A stretch of 64,000 nucleotides of DNA from Acinetobacter junii CIP 64.5 (GCF_000368765.1 NZ_KB849655.1:1119399-1183398); one strand, 5' to 3'; positions 16,094-26,860 are shown, counted from the stretch's first letter. Notes: generated by a model from the letters alone, not told the origin. A program made the numbers and translations.

Positions 16094-17203
16094 TTAAAAT
16101 TTAAATTCTAAGCCAGTACCCACAACAGGTTGCTTATCCTTAGCATCAGCCTGTTCAAAAGTTGAGTAACCTGTATATCCGTAGACTTTAACTTGTTTGT
16201 TGAAAGCATAGTCTAAACCCAACAACATTTGCTGAGCATCAAAATCTGCCTGTTCTGTTTTAAATGAAGTCGAATTCTGACTGTACTGAGCTTTGACTGT
16301 CCAATTGGCATAATTTGGTACTTTGTACTCAGCACCAATCAACCAACCATTAGAATTATCAATATTTGCAGCAGCTTCATCATTTCCAAGTTTATTTTCA
16401 ACCTCAGAAGTTTGATAAAGAGCTTTGATCATCAATCCCTCAACAGGTGTGATTCGACCAATCAATCGTAATGTATTTGCCGCTGCAAAAACCTCATCTA
16501 CATTGGTTTCTGTATCTTTTGCATTTAATAAACCGTGTCCCAAAAAATCACTTGGAATAGCTTTGTCATAACCAACGCCAAGTAAAAATAATGGATGGCT
16601 ATAACTCAAAGAAGCAGACCATGCATCCCCTAATCCACGTCCAGCCGTATTTACACCACCGCGTTTATCATCTTCAATACCTCGACTCTCGCCAGTAGCC
16701 AACAAAACACTGGCTTCAATATTACCGCCTTGAAAAGCAAGCTCTGGAGAGTCGTACACCAGCACATTATTGACACGATTTTCTCCTGTCATAATGCCTG
16801 TGATATCGGCTTTATTACTTATGTAGTTATTAAAACTATCGACAGGACTAGATAACTCTTTGAGCGGAGTATTATGCTTACCGACTTTGATAGTTCCTAA
16901 ATGCTGATCTTTTAAACCAATATAACGATTTCTTTGAGACCAATCAGTCTTGTCGCCATCAGCATAAAATGCCCACTCTGCTAAATAGACAGCGCTCAAA
17001 CGATCAGATAATTTTTCTTCGCCTTTAATGCCTAAAAATGAACTATTGCTATTAATTTTCCATACATCGCGATCAGATGAGTTAGCATTATTTTCAGGTA
17101 AATAATCTAAACTTGCATCTATCTCACCATAGAGTTTTGGTGCTGCAAATGTTGAACTAGTGACAACACTTAAAATCGCTGCACATACAATTTTCATCTT
17201 CAT
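16094..17203 (-). CDS. Outer-membrane porin (Gram-negative porin type)
   Basis: A 369-residue protein with a signal peptide ending TFAAP and then alternating beta-strand sequence. Family marks are KLYGEIDASLDY at the mature start, NSNSSFLGIKGEEKL, RNRYIGLKDQHLGTIKVGK, and a C-terminal TGLEFKF ending in phenylalanine. These fit 16-strand general porins of the porin_4 type. It follows a CitMHS transporter on the same strand, so it may admit citrate or similar acids, but this is inference. The start at 17203 has AGGATG about 8 bases before it. An ATG 3 codons upstream and a GTG-like extension are less well placed. Confidence 0.8.
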   Translation of the reverse strand: MKMKIVCAAILSVVTSSTFAAPKLYGEIDASLDYLPENNANSSDRDVWKINSNSSFLGIKGEEKLSDRLSAVYLAEWAFYADGDKTDWSQRNRYIGLKDQHLGTIKVGKHNTPLKELSSPVDSFNNYISNKADITGIMTGENRVNNVLVYDSPELAFQGGNIEASVLLATGESRGIEDDKRGGVNTAGRGLGDAWSASLSYSHPLFLLGVGYDKAIPSDFLGHGLLNAKDTETNVDEVFAAANTLRLIGRITPVEGLMIKALYQTSEVENKLGNDEAAANIDNSNGWLIGAEYKVPNYANWTVKAQYSQNSTSFKTEQADFDAQQMLLGLDYAFNKQVKVYGYTGYSTFEQADAKDKQPVVGTGLEFKF

Positions 17204-17250
17204 TCTAGTCATCCTAACCATCTAAAAAATACAAAAAGAACCCATATTTC

Positions 17251-17262
17251 GCTGATATCAGC
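17251..17262. promoter_or_regulatory. Perfect 12-bp palindrome before the porin gene
   Basis: GCTGATATCAGC is a perfect palindrome 48 bases before the porin start and after the hairpin that ends the citrate-transporter gene. It may be an operator for the porin. Confidence 0.35.
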
Positions 17263-17298
17263 AAAATTATGATTTAAAAAAGAATTGTGAGTACTTGA

Positions 17299-17334
17299 GA
17301 AAACTCATGTATTTCAATCAACACATGAGTTTTC
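17299..17334 (-). terminator. Hairpin after the CitMHS gene
   Basis: GAAAACTCATGT (17299-17310) pairs perfectly with ACATGAGTTTTC (17323-17334). It lies just beyond the transporter stop and before the porin, so the two genes may be partly uncoupled. Confidence 0.65.
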
Positions 17335-17345
17335 CGAGAATTTAA

Positions 17346-18683
17346 TTACATATGATAAAAAGGGAAAACACCGAAAATCAAAGCACTACCCATCAATACG
17401 CAACAGGTAATAAATGCCCATTTCAAAGTGAATTTTTGATGATCTGCCAATTCCACAGCTGCCAAACCACACAACAAATAAGTTGAAGGAACAAGTGGTG
17501 ATAATAAGTGTATCGGCTGACCAATAATCGATGCGCGCGCAATCTCAACAGGTGGAATACCATAATGCGAAGCCGCTTCAGCTAAAATCGGTAGCACACC
17601 GAAGTAAAAAGCATCATTCGACATAAAGAATGTGAGTGGCATACTCAATACACCTGTAATCGGTGCAAGATAAGGTCCCATACTTGGTGGAATAATCGCG
17701 ACGAAGCCTTTCGACATCGCTTCAACCATACCTGTGCCCGATAAGATACCCGTAAATACACCCGCTGCAAAAATTACACCTACGACTGCAAGCACACTGT
17801 CTGCATGCATCGCGATACGCTTTTTCTGCATATTTACGCATGGATAATTCACAACCAAAGCAATACAGAAACCAAGCATGAATAAGATCGACATCGGTAA
17901 AATCCCTTTCACCAAAGATGCCATCAACAACAAGGTTAAAATACCGTTGAACCAGCGTAAATGTGGACGTTGCGCATCAGGGTCTTTTGAGATCGAGATA
18001 TCATCAGCATGGCTAATATCTACCAGCTCAATAACACCTAAACGTTTACGTTCGTACATACCATACAGATAAGCCAAGAAAAATAGCCAAGCAGCCGCAA
18101 CGATCATCGAGGGAATCATTGGAATGAATACTTCACTTGCATCCACTTGCAGCGCGCTTGCGGCACGTGCTGTTGGACCACCCCACGGCGTAAGATTCAT
18201 AACTCCACTACACAACAACATCAAACAAGTCATAATGAGTGGATTCATACCGACACGTTTATATAGTGGCATCATGGCTGCAACACAGATCATGTAGGTC
18301 GTGGAACCATCACCATCTAAGGAAACCAATAAGGTTAGAAAAACAGTTCCTAGGGTAATTTTGAGTGGATCACCTTTGACTTTCTTCAGAATCCATCTAA
18401 CCGATGGGTCAAACAACCCTGTATCAATCATCAATGCAAAATAAAGGATTGCAAAAAGAAGCATTACGCCCGTAGGTGCAAGTTTTTTAATACCATCTAA
18501 CATGGTATTGCCGAGCTCGGCTAATTGAATATGACTAAGACTTTCAAAATAAAAACCCAATCCCCATGCAATAATTGCAAATAAGAATGGGATTAAAATT
18601 AATGCAACTAACGCACTAAGACGTTTTGACATGATCAAATACATAAAGCACATGATCATGCTAATACCTAAAAAAGTAAGCAT
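17346..18683 (-). CDS. CitMHS-family citrate/metal symporter
   Basis: A 445-residue inner-membrane transporter with many hydrophobic helices. The segment SLDGDGSTTYMICVAAMMPL and the following YKRVGMNPL are marks of the CitMHS family, which carries metal-citrate complexes with protons. A second conserved loop, FMSNDAFYFGVLPI, is also present. The frame opens at a TTG three codons upstream, but the ATG at 18683 has AAGGAT upstream. A porin with the same orientation lies downstream. Which metal it prefers cannot be told from sequence. A 638-bp AT-rich gap precedes it. Confidence 0.85.
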   Translation of the reverse strand: MLTFLGISMIMCFMYLIMSKRLSALVALILIPFLFAIIAWGLGFYFESLSHIQLAELGNTMLDGIKKLAPTGVMLLFAILYFALMIDTGLFDPSVRWILKKVKGDPLKITLGTVFLTLLVSLDGDGSTTYMICVAAMMPLYKRVGMNPLIMTCLMLLCSGVMNLTPWGGPTARAASALQVDASEVFIPMIPSMIVAAAWLFFLAYLYGMYERKRLGVIELVDISHADDISISKDPDAQRPHLRWFNGILTLLLMASLVKGILPMSILFMLGFCIALVVNYPCVNMQKKRIAMHADSVLAVVGVIFAAGVFTGILSGTGMVEAMSKGFVAIIPPSMGPYLAPITGVLSMPLTFFMSNDAFYFGVLPILAEAASHYGIPPVEIARASIIGQPIHLLSPLVPSTYLLCGLAAVELADHQKFTLKWAFITCCVLMGSALIFGVFPFYHM

Positions 18684-19321
18684 TTTAAGCAATCCTTAGC
18701 ATAATTAATATTGTGACTGGTTAACTCCTAACCCAGCCGAGATTCTATGCGATAGAAATCAAAATAATTCATTTAATTTTATTATAACAATCAACAAATA
18801 CATTCACATGAAAAATAAACAAAAAACATATAATATCAACAATCAAAAACAAGTTATTGATTTTAATAATTTTATATAAAAACAAATACAACCAAATGAT
18901 AAAAAATTAGTTAAAATAACATTTAAAAATACTATATATTTACCACATCTATGCAATATAATAGTGCAAATATTGGTTATTTTTTAACTATTTTATTAAT
19001 ATAACAATTAAAATAAATAAACCTAATTAGAAAAACACATATAATGAATAAATAACACCCAACCGAGACCAGATTAATATTCAAACAATTATTTTATTTA
19101 ACACCCGAAAAAAGAATAAAAATCCAAAAAAGATTTATTTATTAAAAATCTATTTTTTATAATAAAAATATTATTTAAAACAATCCTCAAAAAACATTCT
19201 AACGAATAACATTACAATCAAAAAAAGAATACTGTCTAAAATCATAATTTTAATTATAATCATAGATAGTTTGATCCTAAACGATATAAAACAAAGACAT
19301 AACGCATGGAAGGAACAAAAA
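18684..19321. other. Very AT-rich gene-free stretch
   Basis: Between the divergent citrate transporter and aldehyde dehydrogenase genes there are about 638 bases with strikingly low GC. I find no frame with a ribosome binding site. It must carry both promoters, but so many AT-rich hexamers are present that none can be singled out. Such DNA is often bound by H-NS-like proteins. Confidence 0.5.
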
Positions 19322-20782
19322 ATGAATCTTTATGAATCTCAGGGACACCGCGATACTGCTCATGAGCAACTTTTTAACATCTTCAACCAACAACGTTCCG
19401 CATTTAATGCTCTTCCATATCCCGATTTAGATTCAAGACGTAGCAAACTATTTAAGCTAAAAAAGCAAATTATTCGTTATCAAGATGTCATCGCCGAAGC
19501 CATTAATACCGACTTTAGTTCTCGATCAATCGATGAATCAAAACTGCTCGATTTACTTGGTTCTGTTCTAGAGGCTGAACATGCGATCCGCCATCTAAGA
19601 AAATGGATGCGTCCAAGCAAACGAAGTACTGAATTACTTTTTTTATCAAATCGACTAAGAGTCCAATACCAACCTAAAGGTGTGGTCGGTGTTGTTGTAC
19701 CTTGGAATTTCCCTGTTTACTTGGCTTTAGGACCATTGGTGGCAGCCTTGGCTGCTGGCAATCGGGTCATGATTAAATTACCTGAAATCACACCTGCAAC
19801 CAATGCTGTTATGAAACGCATGCTTGCTGAAGTTTTTAGTGAAGATGAAGTCGCTATTTTTGGCGAGGAAATTACCGATCCTTCGCTATTCACGACCCTG
19901 CCTTTCAATCATATCGTTTTCACAGGGTCACCCGCGATCGGTCGTGTGGTGATGCGTGCTGCGGCAGAGAATTTAACCCCAGTCACCTTAGAACTAGGCG
20001 GTAAATCACCAGCATTAGTGAGTCGTCATTATCCATTAGCTGATGCTGCCATGCGTATCCTGCATGGGAAAGCGACCAACTGTGGGCAAATTTGTGTAGC
20101 ACCAGATTATGCACTTGTTCCAAAAGAAAAAGTAATTGCGTTTGCTGAACAATGTAAATCACATTTCACATCTATGTATGGCAACACAATTGATGAAAAT
20201 AGCAATTACACCTCCATCGTCAATGATCGTCATTTAAAAAGACTGCTGGAGATACTTGAGGATGCAAAGGCTAAAGGTGCTGAGGTTATTGTATGTGGTG
20301 AATATCATCCAGAACGTGATGCTCGTCGTATGCCTGTACATCTCGTATTGAATTGCACAGCAGATATGCGCATTCTCAAGGAAGAATTATTTGGTCCCAT
20401 CTTACCAGTCGTTGCATACGATACGATTGATGATGCGATTACCTACATCAAAGTGGGTGAACGCCCATTAGCACTGTATTGCTTTACCCATGATGCCAAT
20501 GAACGTGACTATATTTTAAAACAAACTCATTCAGGTGGTGTGACGATCAATGATTGGGGTTGGCATGTAGTCAACCATGATGCTCCTTTTGGTGGTATCG
20601 GTAACTCAGGTATGGGAACTTATCATGGTGTTGAAGGTTTCCGAGAGCTTTCGCATGCAAAAACTATTTTTACCCGTCAGCGCTTTTTCCCAACCCAATT
20701 ATTCTATCCACCCTACGGAACTTGGGTACAAAAACTCGCTTTGCATTTCTTTTTGAAAAAGGGCGATCCAAATCTCAAATAA
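19322..20782 (+). CDS. Aldehyde dehydrogenase (coniferyl-aldehyde dehydrogenase type)
   Basis: A 486-residue NAD(P)-dependent aldehyde dehydrogenase. It shows VVPWNFP and MIKLPE for cofactor binding, FTGSPAIG, the general base in LELGGKSPA, the catalytic cysteine in NCGQICVAPDY, and the conserved end FGGIGNSGMG. The short, membrane-friendly C-terminus (RFFPTQLFYPP, HFFLKK) resembles class 3-like and coniferyl-aldehyde dehydrogenases. The start at 19322 has GGAAGGA about 8 bases upstream, while the frame continues up to a TTG at 19271 without a site. The exact aldehyde is unknown. A hairpin shared with kdpE ends it. Confidence 0.85.
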   Translation: MNLYESQGHRDTAHEQLFNIFNQQRSAFNALPYPDLDSRRSKLFKLKKQIIRYQDVIAEAINTDFSSRSIDESKLLDLLGSVLEAEHAIRHLRKWMRPSKRSTELLFLSNRLRVQYQPKGVVGVVVPWNFPVYLALGPLVAALAAGNRVMIKLPEITPATNAVMKRMLAEVFSEDEVAIFGEEITDPSLFTTLPFNHIVFTGSPAIGRVVMRAAAENLTPVTLELGGKSPALVSRHYPLADAAMRILHGKATNCGQICVAPDYALVPKEKVIAFAEQCKSHFTSMYGNTIDENSNYTSIVNDRHLKRLLEILEDAKAKGAEVIVCGEYHPERDARRMPVHLVLNCTADMRILKEELFGPILPVVAYDTIDDAITYIKVGERPLALYCFTHDANERDYILKQTHSGGVTINDWGWHVVNHDAPFGGIGNSGMGTYHGVEGFRELSHAKTIFTRQRFFPTQLFYPPYGTWVQKLALHFFLKKGDPNLK

Positions 20783-20790
20783 AATTGAAA

Positions 20791-20822
20791 AAAAAAAGAG
20801 AGTTTTAAACTCTCTTTTTTTA
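20791..20822. terminator. Bidirectional terminator between the aldehyde dehydrogenase gene and kdpE
   Basis: A GAGAGT/ACTCTC stem is flanked by A and T runs on both sides (20791-20797 and 20815-20821), so it works for both convergent genes. Confidence 0.85.
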
Positions 20823-20844
20823 ACTGAATGAACAGGTTATTTCC

Positions 20845-21549
20845 TTAGTTTGGATCTAAAAAACGTAATCCAACGCCTGCAATTGTAAAAATATAAGATG
20901 GCGTGAGTGCTGAATCACCTATCTTAGTACGCAATTTTTTAACTAAAATTCGGAGGTAGTGAGTATCCTCTTCGTGGCTGACACCCCATAGCTCAGCCAT
21001 GATTTGTTTTTGGGTAACAATCTTTCCTTGGTGGCGAATCAGTAATGCCAAAAGCTGTATTTCTTTTTTAGTTAGAATAACTTCTTCATTATCAACTCGA
21101 ACTATATGTTCAGCAATATCAACAAACAGTTTCCCATCGTTAAACACCGTCTTCTGCTCTGATGTTGGCGCTTTATTACGAAACAAGACACGCATACGCG
21201 CGCAGAGTTCCTGAATACTGAAAGGCTTGGTAACGTAATCATTTGCCCCCGCATCCAGTAATTTAATTTTTTGGTTTTCATCAGGTCGAGCAGAAAGCAC
21301 AATAACTGGAATATCAGACCACTGACGCAATTCTTTAAGTACGTCATGGCCATCCATATCAGGCAACCCCAAATCCAGAATCAAAAGATCAGCACCTCGT
21401 GTAGCTAAAATCTCTAAACCCTTCATACCATTTTCAGCAACGTGCACTCGATAACCTTGCGCCCGCAAAGCAATATCCAAAAATTTTCGAATTTGTGGTT
21501 CATCATCAATAATGAGAATCGCCATGTCTGAGTTGAGTAATTGCGGCAT
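20845..21549 (-). CDS. kdpE: KdpE response regulator
   Basis: A 234-residue OmpR-type response regulator. The receiver domain has the acidic pair in IIDDEPQ, phospho-acceptor D59 in LLILDLGLPD, a switch residue in VIVLSA and the lysine in VTKPF. A winged-helix domain with LTKKEIQLLALLIRHQG and ILVKKLRTKIG follows. It partners the KdpD kinase encoded 11 bases upstream to activate the kdp operon at low potassium. Position and order (kdpABCDE) confirm the call. The ATG at 21525 (MAILIIDDE) is an alternative start, and neither has a clear ribosome binding site. Confidence 0.95.
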   Translation of the reverse strand: MPQLLNSDMAILIIDDEPQIRKFLDIALRAQGYRVHVAENGMKGLEILATRGADLLILDLGLPDMDGHDVLKELRQWSDIPVIVLSARPDENQKIKLLDAGANDYVTKPFSIQELCARMRVLFRNKAPTSEQKTVFNDGKLFVDIAEHIVRVDNEEVILTKKEIQLLALLIRHQGKIVTQKQIMAELWGVSHEEDTHYLRILVKKLRTKIGDSALTPSYIFTIAGVGLRFLDPN

Positions 21550-21560
21550 AAAAACTGTAT

Positions 21561-24203
21561 TTAATCCTGATGTAGTGGTAATCGTATTCGAATAAGTGTG
21601 CCATGACCATGTCTGCCATTCTGAGCCTCTATACTTCCCATGTGCGCACCGATGATTGCTTTTACGATCGAAAGCCCAAGCCCTGTTCCTGTCTTACCCC
21701 GATCACCTCTTTGCATGGTATAGAACATATCAAAAATTTGTTCTCGTTCATCTTCAGGAATGCCGATACCTTGATCTTCTATCTCGATCTGTAAATAGCT
21801 CTCAACCTGCTGAATGTTCACCTCTATCGGCACATTATCTGGAGAGAATTTAGCTGCATTCTCTAAAACGTTAAAAATAGCTTGTTCAATTAAAGCGGGA
21901 TGTACATATAACTGAGGAAGCTTTTCAGCACATGTGGTCTTAATGCTTACATAAGGTTGATATCGTCTTAAACGTTCAGTTGCAGAAGTAATTAACTCAT
22001 TGACACCAATCCAAGCACGACTTAAAGTCAAACCTTGATGACCTAGACGAGTCATATCCAAAAGATTTTGAATATAGCGATCTAAGCGCTCACCTTCTAT
22101 ATGAATGGTATCTAATAATTCATGCCGATCTATCTCAGGCATTTGTTCGCCATAATATTTAAGAGTGTCTGCTGAGCCAATCATTGCCGCCAACGGCGAA
22201 CGTAAATCGTGGGAAACTGAAGACAATAAAGCTGAACGAAGCTTTTCCGTTTCAGCTACAACTCTTGAATTTTCCAATTGCAAAGATAACTGTACACGAG
22301 ACAAGGTTTGCGCAATATCTTCGATCATCAACTCAGTCAAACGCTGTAGTTCAAAACTGAGTGCCTGTGGATGGTCCCGAAAACGAATGGCAATAACGCC
22401 ATGACTCTCAACAAGATTCAGTGGATTAAACCACCACTCTGTCTGAGTTAAAGTATTGGTAAAACGTCCACAAGGTTTTACATTTTTTTGAGCCCAATCT
22501 GCTGCGATTTGATCTTTCTCATTTAGAACCGAGATTTCACCAGAAACTTGAGTAGCAACTCTTAGCCATACATATGCGTTTAATGAGCTTTCTAAGTGTT
22601 GCTTAGCTATATTTAGAACCTGTTGAATATCGACACAGCTGGATAACTTTCTTTCTAACTCCTGTAATTGTAGTGAAGCTGAATTGGCAGCGCGTAAACT
22701 CAAAACCTGAGCACGCAATTGATTTGCTAAGCGTCCGACCAAAAGTGCTGAAATAATAAAAGTAATAATTGTAATCACACCGCGTTCAGCACTAATCATA
22801 AATGTGAAGCGTGGTTCAATAAAAAAGTAGTTATAGAGTAAAAAACAAATAAATACGCTAGCAAGCGTAATCAACATTTTTGCTCGAATTGCGACAAGCA
22901 AGACCGTGACAATAAAGATTAATGCTAAATCACTATATCCAATAAATCGGTCACTGATCGCAGCAATCATCAATCCCAATAAAATAATGAATGAACTTTC
23001 TAATAATTCTTTATGGTCAACACTAAATTTCTGCTCAGACTGAGCCATATCAAGTAGTGAGTTTTTTAACTCCTGTGACTTAGACTTTAAGGGCTGAACA
23101 AAAGTAATCTCAAAAGGATGTTGTTTTTCTAAAAGCTGATCAGCAATATGATCTGAAGACAAACGTTGCCATAAAGATTTTTTTGCACTCTTGCCCAATA
23201 AAATATTAGATGCACCATAATCATAAGCAGCCTGTAAAATCGTTGCTGCAATTTGATTGCTATACAATAAATAGGTATCTGCTCCTAACTTACGTGCCAA
23301 ATTAAATGCTTTAGTGACAGCAAAGCTTTGCGTGTTTTCAATCTTGCTTTTTTGAATTGAAATCACACTCCAAGTTGCATTCCTCCTTTCGGCAATCCGA
23401 TGTGCTCGTCTGACCAAATCTTCAGAAAATTCAGCTCCATCGATGGCTAACATGACATGATTTTGAATCGGAATAATTTGTCCCTGAGCTACAAATTTCT
23501 CCCGATAATCAATATCCACCTGCCCTGCAACCGTTTGAATTGCAAGGTCTCGTAAAGCGGTGAGATTGGCTGGCTTAAAAAAGCCTTGCAAAGCATGTGG
23601 AGCGACATCTGCTAAATAAATTTTGCCATGATTCATACGCTCCAATAGTTCAGGTACAGGAAGATCAACCAAGCGAATATCTTTTAATCTTTTTAATAGC
23701 GCATCAGGCACGGTTTCTGTTACCCGAATGCCCGTAATTTGATAGACCACATCATTCAAACTTTCAAGATGCTGAATATTCAATGTGCTATACACATCAA
23801 TACCCGCATCTAATAGTTCATTCACATCTTGCCAACGATATTCATGACGACTATTGGGCACGTTTCGATGTGCGAGTTCATCGACCAAAACAATTTCAGG
23901 TTTTAACTTTAGAATTTGATCAAGATCCATTTCATCTAAAAATCGATCTTGATATTCAACAGTCTTTTTAGGAATAACATTCAGTCCTTGAATCAAAGCT
24001 TCGGTATCAGCTCGACCATGCGTTTCGACCACGCCCACCAGCACATGATGACCTTGTCCCATCAACTCATGTGCTCTCGACAACATGGCAAAGGTTTTGC
24101 CCACGCCTGGTGCCGCCCCCAAGAAAATGGTTAAACGTCCAGATTGTTCACGTTGGCTATGTGCCAACCATGCATCTGCTTTGTTATTTCGGTCGATCTG
24201 CAT
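21561..24203 (-). CDS. kdpD: KdpD sensor histidine kinase
   Basis: An 880-residue protein with the KdpD layout. The N-terminal domain carries a Walker A motif, GAAPGVGKT (29-37), with ELAHRNVPNSRH. A universal-stress-like domain follows, then four clustered membrane helices (about 405-500), a GAF-like linker, the HisKA box with phospho-accepting H665 (SHDLRSP), and an ATPase domain with NVLENAAKFS, EDQGIGI and TGTGLGLSI. It senses potassium limitation and turgor and phosphorylates KdpE. It lies 13 bases after kdpC. The length matches E. coli KdpD, and nothing is missing. Confidence 0.95.
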   Translation of the reverse strand: MQIDRNNKADAWLAHSQREQSGRLTIFLGAAPGVGKTFAMLSRAHELMGQGHHVLVGVVETHGRADTEALIQGLNVIPKKTVEYQDRFLDEMDLDQILKLKPEIVLVDELAHRNVPNSRHEYRWQDVNELLDAGIDVYSTLNIQHLESLNDVVYQITGIRVTETVPDALLKRLKDIRLVDLPVPELLERMNHGKIYLADVAPHALQGFFKPANLTALRDLAIQTVAGQVDIDYREKFVAQGQIIPIQNHVMLAIDGAEFSEDLVRRAHRIAERRNATWSVISIQKSKIENTQSFAVTKAFNLARKLGADTYLLYSNQIAATILQAAYDYGASNILLGKSAKKSLWQRLSSDHIADQLLEKQHPFEITFVQPLKSKSQELKNSLLDMAQSEQKFSVDHKELLESSFIILLGLMIAAISDRFIGYSDLALIFIVTVLLVAIRAKMLITLASVFICFLLYNYFFIEPRFTFMISAERGVITIITFIISALLVGRLANQLRAQVLSLRAANSASLQLQELERKLSSCVDIQQVLNIAKQHLESSLNAYVWLRVATQVSGEISVLNEKDQIAADWAQKNVKPCGRFTNTLTQTEWWFNPLNLVESHGVIAIRFRDHPQALSFELQRLTELMIEDIAQTLSRVQLSLQLENSRVVAETEKLRSALLSSVSHDLRSPLAAMIGSADTLKYYGEQMPEIDRHELLDTIHIEGERLDRYIQNLLDMTRLGHQGLTLSRAWIGVNELITSATERLRRYQPYVSIKTTCAEKLPQLYVHPALIEQAIFNVLENAAKFSPDNVPIEVNIQQVESYLQIEIEDQGIGIPEDEREQIFDMFYTMQRGDRGKTGTGLGLSIVKAIIGAHMGSIEAQNGRHGHGTLIRIRLPLHQD

Positions 24204-24216
24204 AGGCTCAGCTCTA

Positions 24217-24828
24217 TCAACGTGAAGTTGATGACAATTGATCTAAAGCGATGTTGAGCTGAAGCACATTGACTCGTGCCTGCCCGTACAAGCCCAATTG
24301 AACAGGTTGAATTTGTTGTTGCACCAAATCTCTCACTTTCTGCTCGGGTAAAGCACGTTGCTGTGCCACACGTTTCACCTGTAATAGTGCACTTTCAGGT
24401 GAAATATCTGGATCAATCCCGCTACCCGATGCAGTGATCATCTCTGGTGGTACTTGTTGCTCAAGGATTTGATTGTTTTGAGCAAACTGCAAGGTTCTTT
24501 CTTTAATTTGCTTTTGCAATTCAGGATTAGATACAGCCAAGTTACTTCCAGCCATGCCATCCACATTATAATTCACAGCACTCGGACGACTATGGAAATA
24601 TTGTTCACTCACAAAGTTCTGTCCCACCAAGCTTGACCCGACAATTTTTCCATTTAACTCGATGACACTACCATTGGCCTGTTTTGGAAATAACAATTGA
24701 GCCAAAGATACACTCACACTGCAATACAATACGCCTGCGATCAAGAACCCAACCAGCACTAAACCTAGACTAGATCGAAAAATGGATTGTGCTTCAGTAG
24801 ATAAGGGAAGATTTTCTAATGTATTCAT
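24217..24828 (-). CDS. kdpC: KdpC, potassium-transporting ATPase subunit C
   Basis: A 203-residue inner-membrane protein with one N-terminal helix (SSLGLVLVGFLIAGVLYCSV) and a periplasmic domain with the family motifs LLFPKQANGSVI, GSSLVGQNF, YFHSRPSAVNYN and ASGSGIDPDISPESALLQVKR. KdpC stabilises the KdpFABC complex and aids ATP hydrolysis coupling. AGGAGTACATC precedes the ATG at 24828. It overlaps neither neighbour and sits 9 bases after kdpB. Normal length. Confidence 0.95.
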   Translation of the reverse strand: MNTLENLPLSTEAQSIFRSSLGLVLVGFLIAGVLYCSVSVSLAQLLFPKQANGSVIELNGKIVGSSLVGQNFVSEQYFHSRPSAVNYNVDGMAGSNLAVSNPELQKQIKERTLQFAQNNQILEQQVPPEMITASGSGIDPDISPESALLQVKRVAQQRALPEQKVRDLVQQQIQPVQLGLYGQARVNVLQLNIALDQLSSTSR

Positions 24829-24837
24829 GATGTACTC

Positions 24838-26847
24838 CTAAATCCACAACGACACAACAAGGTCAATCAATTTGATCGCAATAAACGGAAAAACTACACC
24901 CCCTACGCCATAGATCAGCATATTACGACGCAATAGCTGTAAGGCACTGGCAGGTTTAAATTGCACCCCTTTCAGCGCTAAAGGAATCAACATCGGAATG
25001 ATCAGTGCATTAAAAATCAATGCAGAAATCACCGCACTACTTGGACTACTCAACTGTAAAATATTCAAGACATCAAGCTGAGGAATCGCAACGGCGAACA
25101 ATGCAGGTAAAATCACAAAGTATTTAGACACATCATTTGCTAAAGAAAATGTTGTTAAAGCACCACGGGTAATCAACTGCTGCTTACCAATTTCTACAAC
25201 ATCAAGCAATTTGGTTGGATCAGAATCTAGATCGACCATATTTCCAGCTTCTTTTGCAGCTTGCGTGCCTGAGTTCATGGCTAAACCAATATCTGCTTGT
25301 GCCAAAGCGGGTGCATCATTGGTTCCATCACCGACCATCGCGACTAATTTTCCTGCGGCTTGCTCTTTACGAATACAGGCTAACTTATCTTCTGGTCGAG
25401 CTTCAGCAATATAATCATCTACACCTGCTTCAGCGGCTATTGCAGCTGCGGTCAAAGGATTATCCCCTGTTACCATAATGGTTTTAATCCCCATTTCTCG
25501 TAACAATGCAAAGCGCTCTTTAATCCCTTGTTTAATCACATCTGAAAGTTCAATCACACCTAAAATTGTATGATTCGATGCAACAACCAATGGTGTTGCG
25601 CCTTTTGACGCGACTTGTTCTACACGGGTTTTCAGCTCAATATTGTCTTTAATCTCTTGCTGGGTAAATTTTAGAATCGCATCCACTGCGCCTTTGCGAA
25701 TCTTTTGCCCTGTCGCTAAATCAACACCAGATAACCGTGTTGAAGCGCTAAACTGAATAAATTCTGCGTCTTTAGGTTCACGGATACTTTCACCCATTTC
25801 TTTAGCTAAACTCACGACAGATTTACCTTCAGGCGTTGGGTCGGCAAAAGACGTGAGCATTGCTGCTTGGCGTAATTCACTTGGGCTCACACCTACCAAT
25901 GGGTAAAAAGCGGTTGCTTGGCGATCACCATAGGTGATCGTGCCTGTTTTATCCAACAGCAATACATCAATATCACCTGCAACCTCAACCGCTTTACCTG
26001 ACTTCGCCAACACATTGGCTTTTAAGGCTCTGTTCATCCCTGCAATCCCAATCGCAGGCAACAAACCACCAATTGTTGTTGGAATGAGACAGACCAATAA
26101 TGCAATCAACATCACTAGACTGATTTTGATTCCCACCATAGAGCCAATAAATGGTAATGTGGCAACCACAACGATAAAAGTAATGGTCATGATATTGAGT
26201 AAGATACTCAGCGCAATTTCATTCGGTGTTTTTTGACGATTTGCACCTTCAACCAAAGCAATCATGCGATCTAAGAAACTATTGCCTGCCTCATTACTGA
26301 CACGAACAATAATTTGATCTGATAAAACTTTGGTACCACCAATCACACCTGACCGATCTGTATTGGCTTCACGTAAGACAGGTGCAGACTCACCTGTCAC
26401 CGCCGACTCATTAATGGTGGCAAAACCTTGAATGATTTCACCATCTGCAGGCACGATTTCACCAGCTTTGATGATCACCAAATCATCTTTTTTTAATAAA
26501 TTTGCAGAAATCACCATTGGAGTAGCATTTAGATCAGCAATTTTATTTGCCGTTAAGTTTTCACGAGCTTGGCGTAAAGAAGATGCCTGTCCACGTCCTT
26601 TGGCTTCTGCTACTGCTTCGGCGTAATTGGCAAACAAAACGGTTACCAGTAAGATCAAGCTCAGTAAAATACCAAATCCAAAACTGGTGCTACCCATTAA
26701 CGTTGCCACGATGGTCAACACAGTTCCAATCCATACACATGCCATCACAGGATTTTTAAAGGCATGCTGTGGTAATAATTTATAAAAGGTTTGCTGAATA
26801 ATTTCTTTATTCAAAATATCCATTTGTGTCGCATTTGAGTGATTCAT
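24838..26847 (-). CDS. kdpB: KdpB, P-type ATPase subunit
   Basis: A 669-residue P-type ATPase. The phosphorylated aspartate is D299 in [16 protein letters not shown] (151-154) is the actuator loop, and [16 protein letters not shown] is the hinge. Membrane helices flank these domains. KdpB hydrolyses ATP and drives potassium uptake through KdpA. A GGAG ribosome binding site lies in the short 13-base gap after kdpA. Intact and of normal length. Confidence 0.97.
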   Translation of the reverse strand: MNHSNATQMDILNKEIIQQTFYKLLPQHAFKNPVMACVWIGTVLTIVATLMGSTSFGFGILLSLILLVTVLFANYAEAVAEAKGRGQASSLRQARENLTANKIADLNATPMVISANLLKKDDLVIIKAGEIVPADGEIIQGFATINESAVTGESAPVLREANTDRSGVIGGTKVLSDQIIVRVSNEAGNSFLDRMIALVEGANRQKTPNEIALSILLNIMTITFIVVVATLPFIGSMVGIKISLVMLIALLVCLIPTTIGGLLPAIGIAGMNRALKANVLAKSGKAVEVAGDIDVLLLDKTGTITYGDRQATAFYPLVGVSPSELRQAAMLTSFADPTPEGKSVVSLAKEMGESIREPKDAEFIQFSASTRLSGVDLATGQKIRKGAVDAILKFTQQEIKDNIELKTRVEQVASKGATPLVVASNHTILGVIELSDVIKQGIKERFALLREMGIKTIMVTGDNPLTAAAIAAEAGVDDYIAEARPEDKLACIRKEQAAGKLVAMVGDGTNDAPALAQADIGLAMNSGTQAAKEAGNMVDLDSDPTKLLDVVEIGKQQLITRGALTTFSLANDVSKYFVILPALFAVAIPQLDVLNILQLSSPSSAVISALIFNALIIPMLIPLALKGVQFKPASALQLLRRNMLIYGVGGVVFPFIAIKLIDLVVSLWI

Positions 26848-26860
26848 GGTACTTGCTCCA

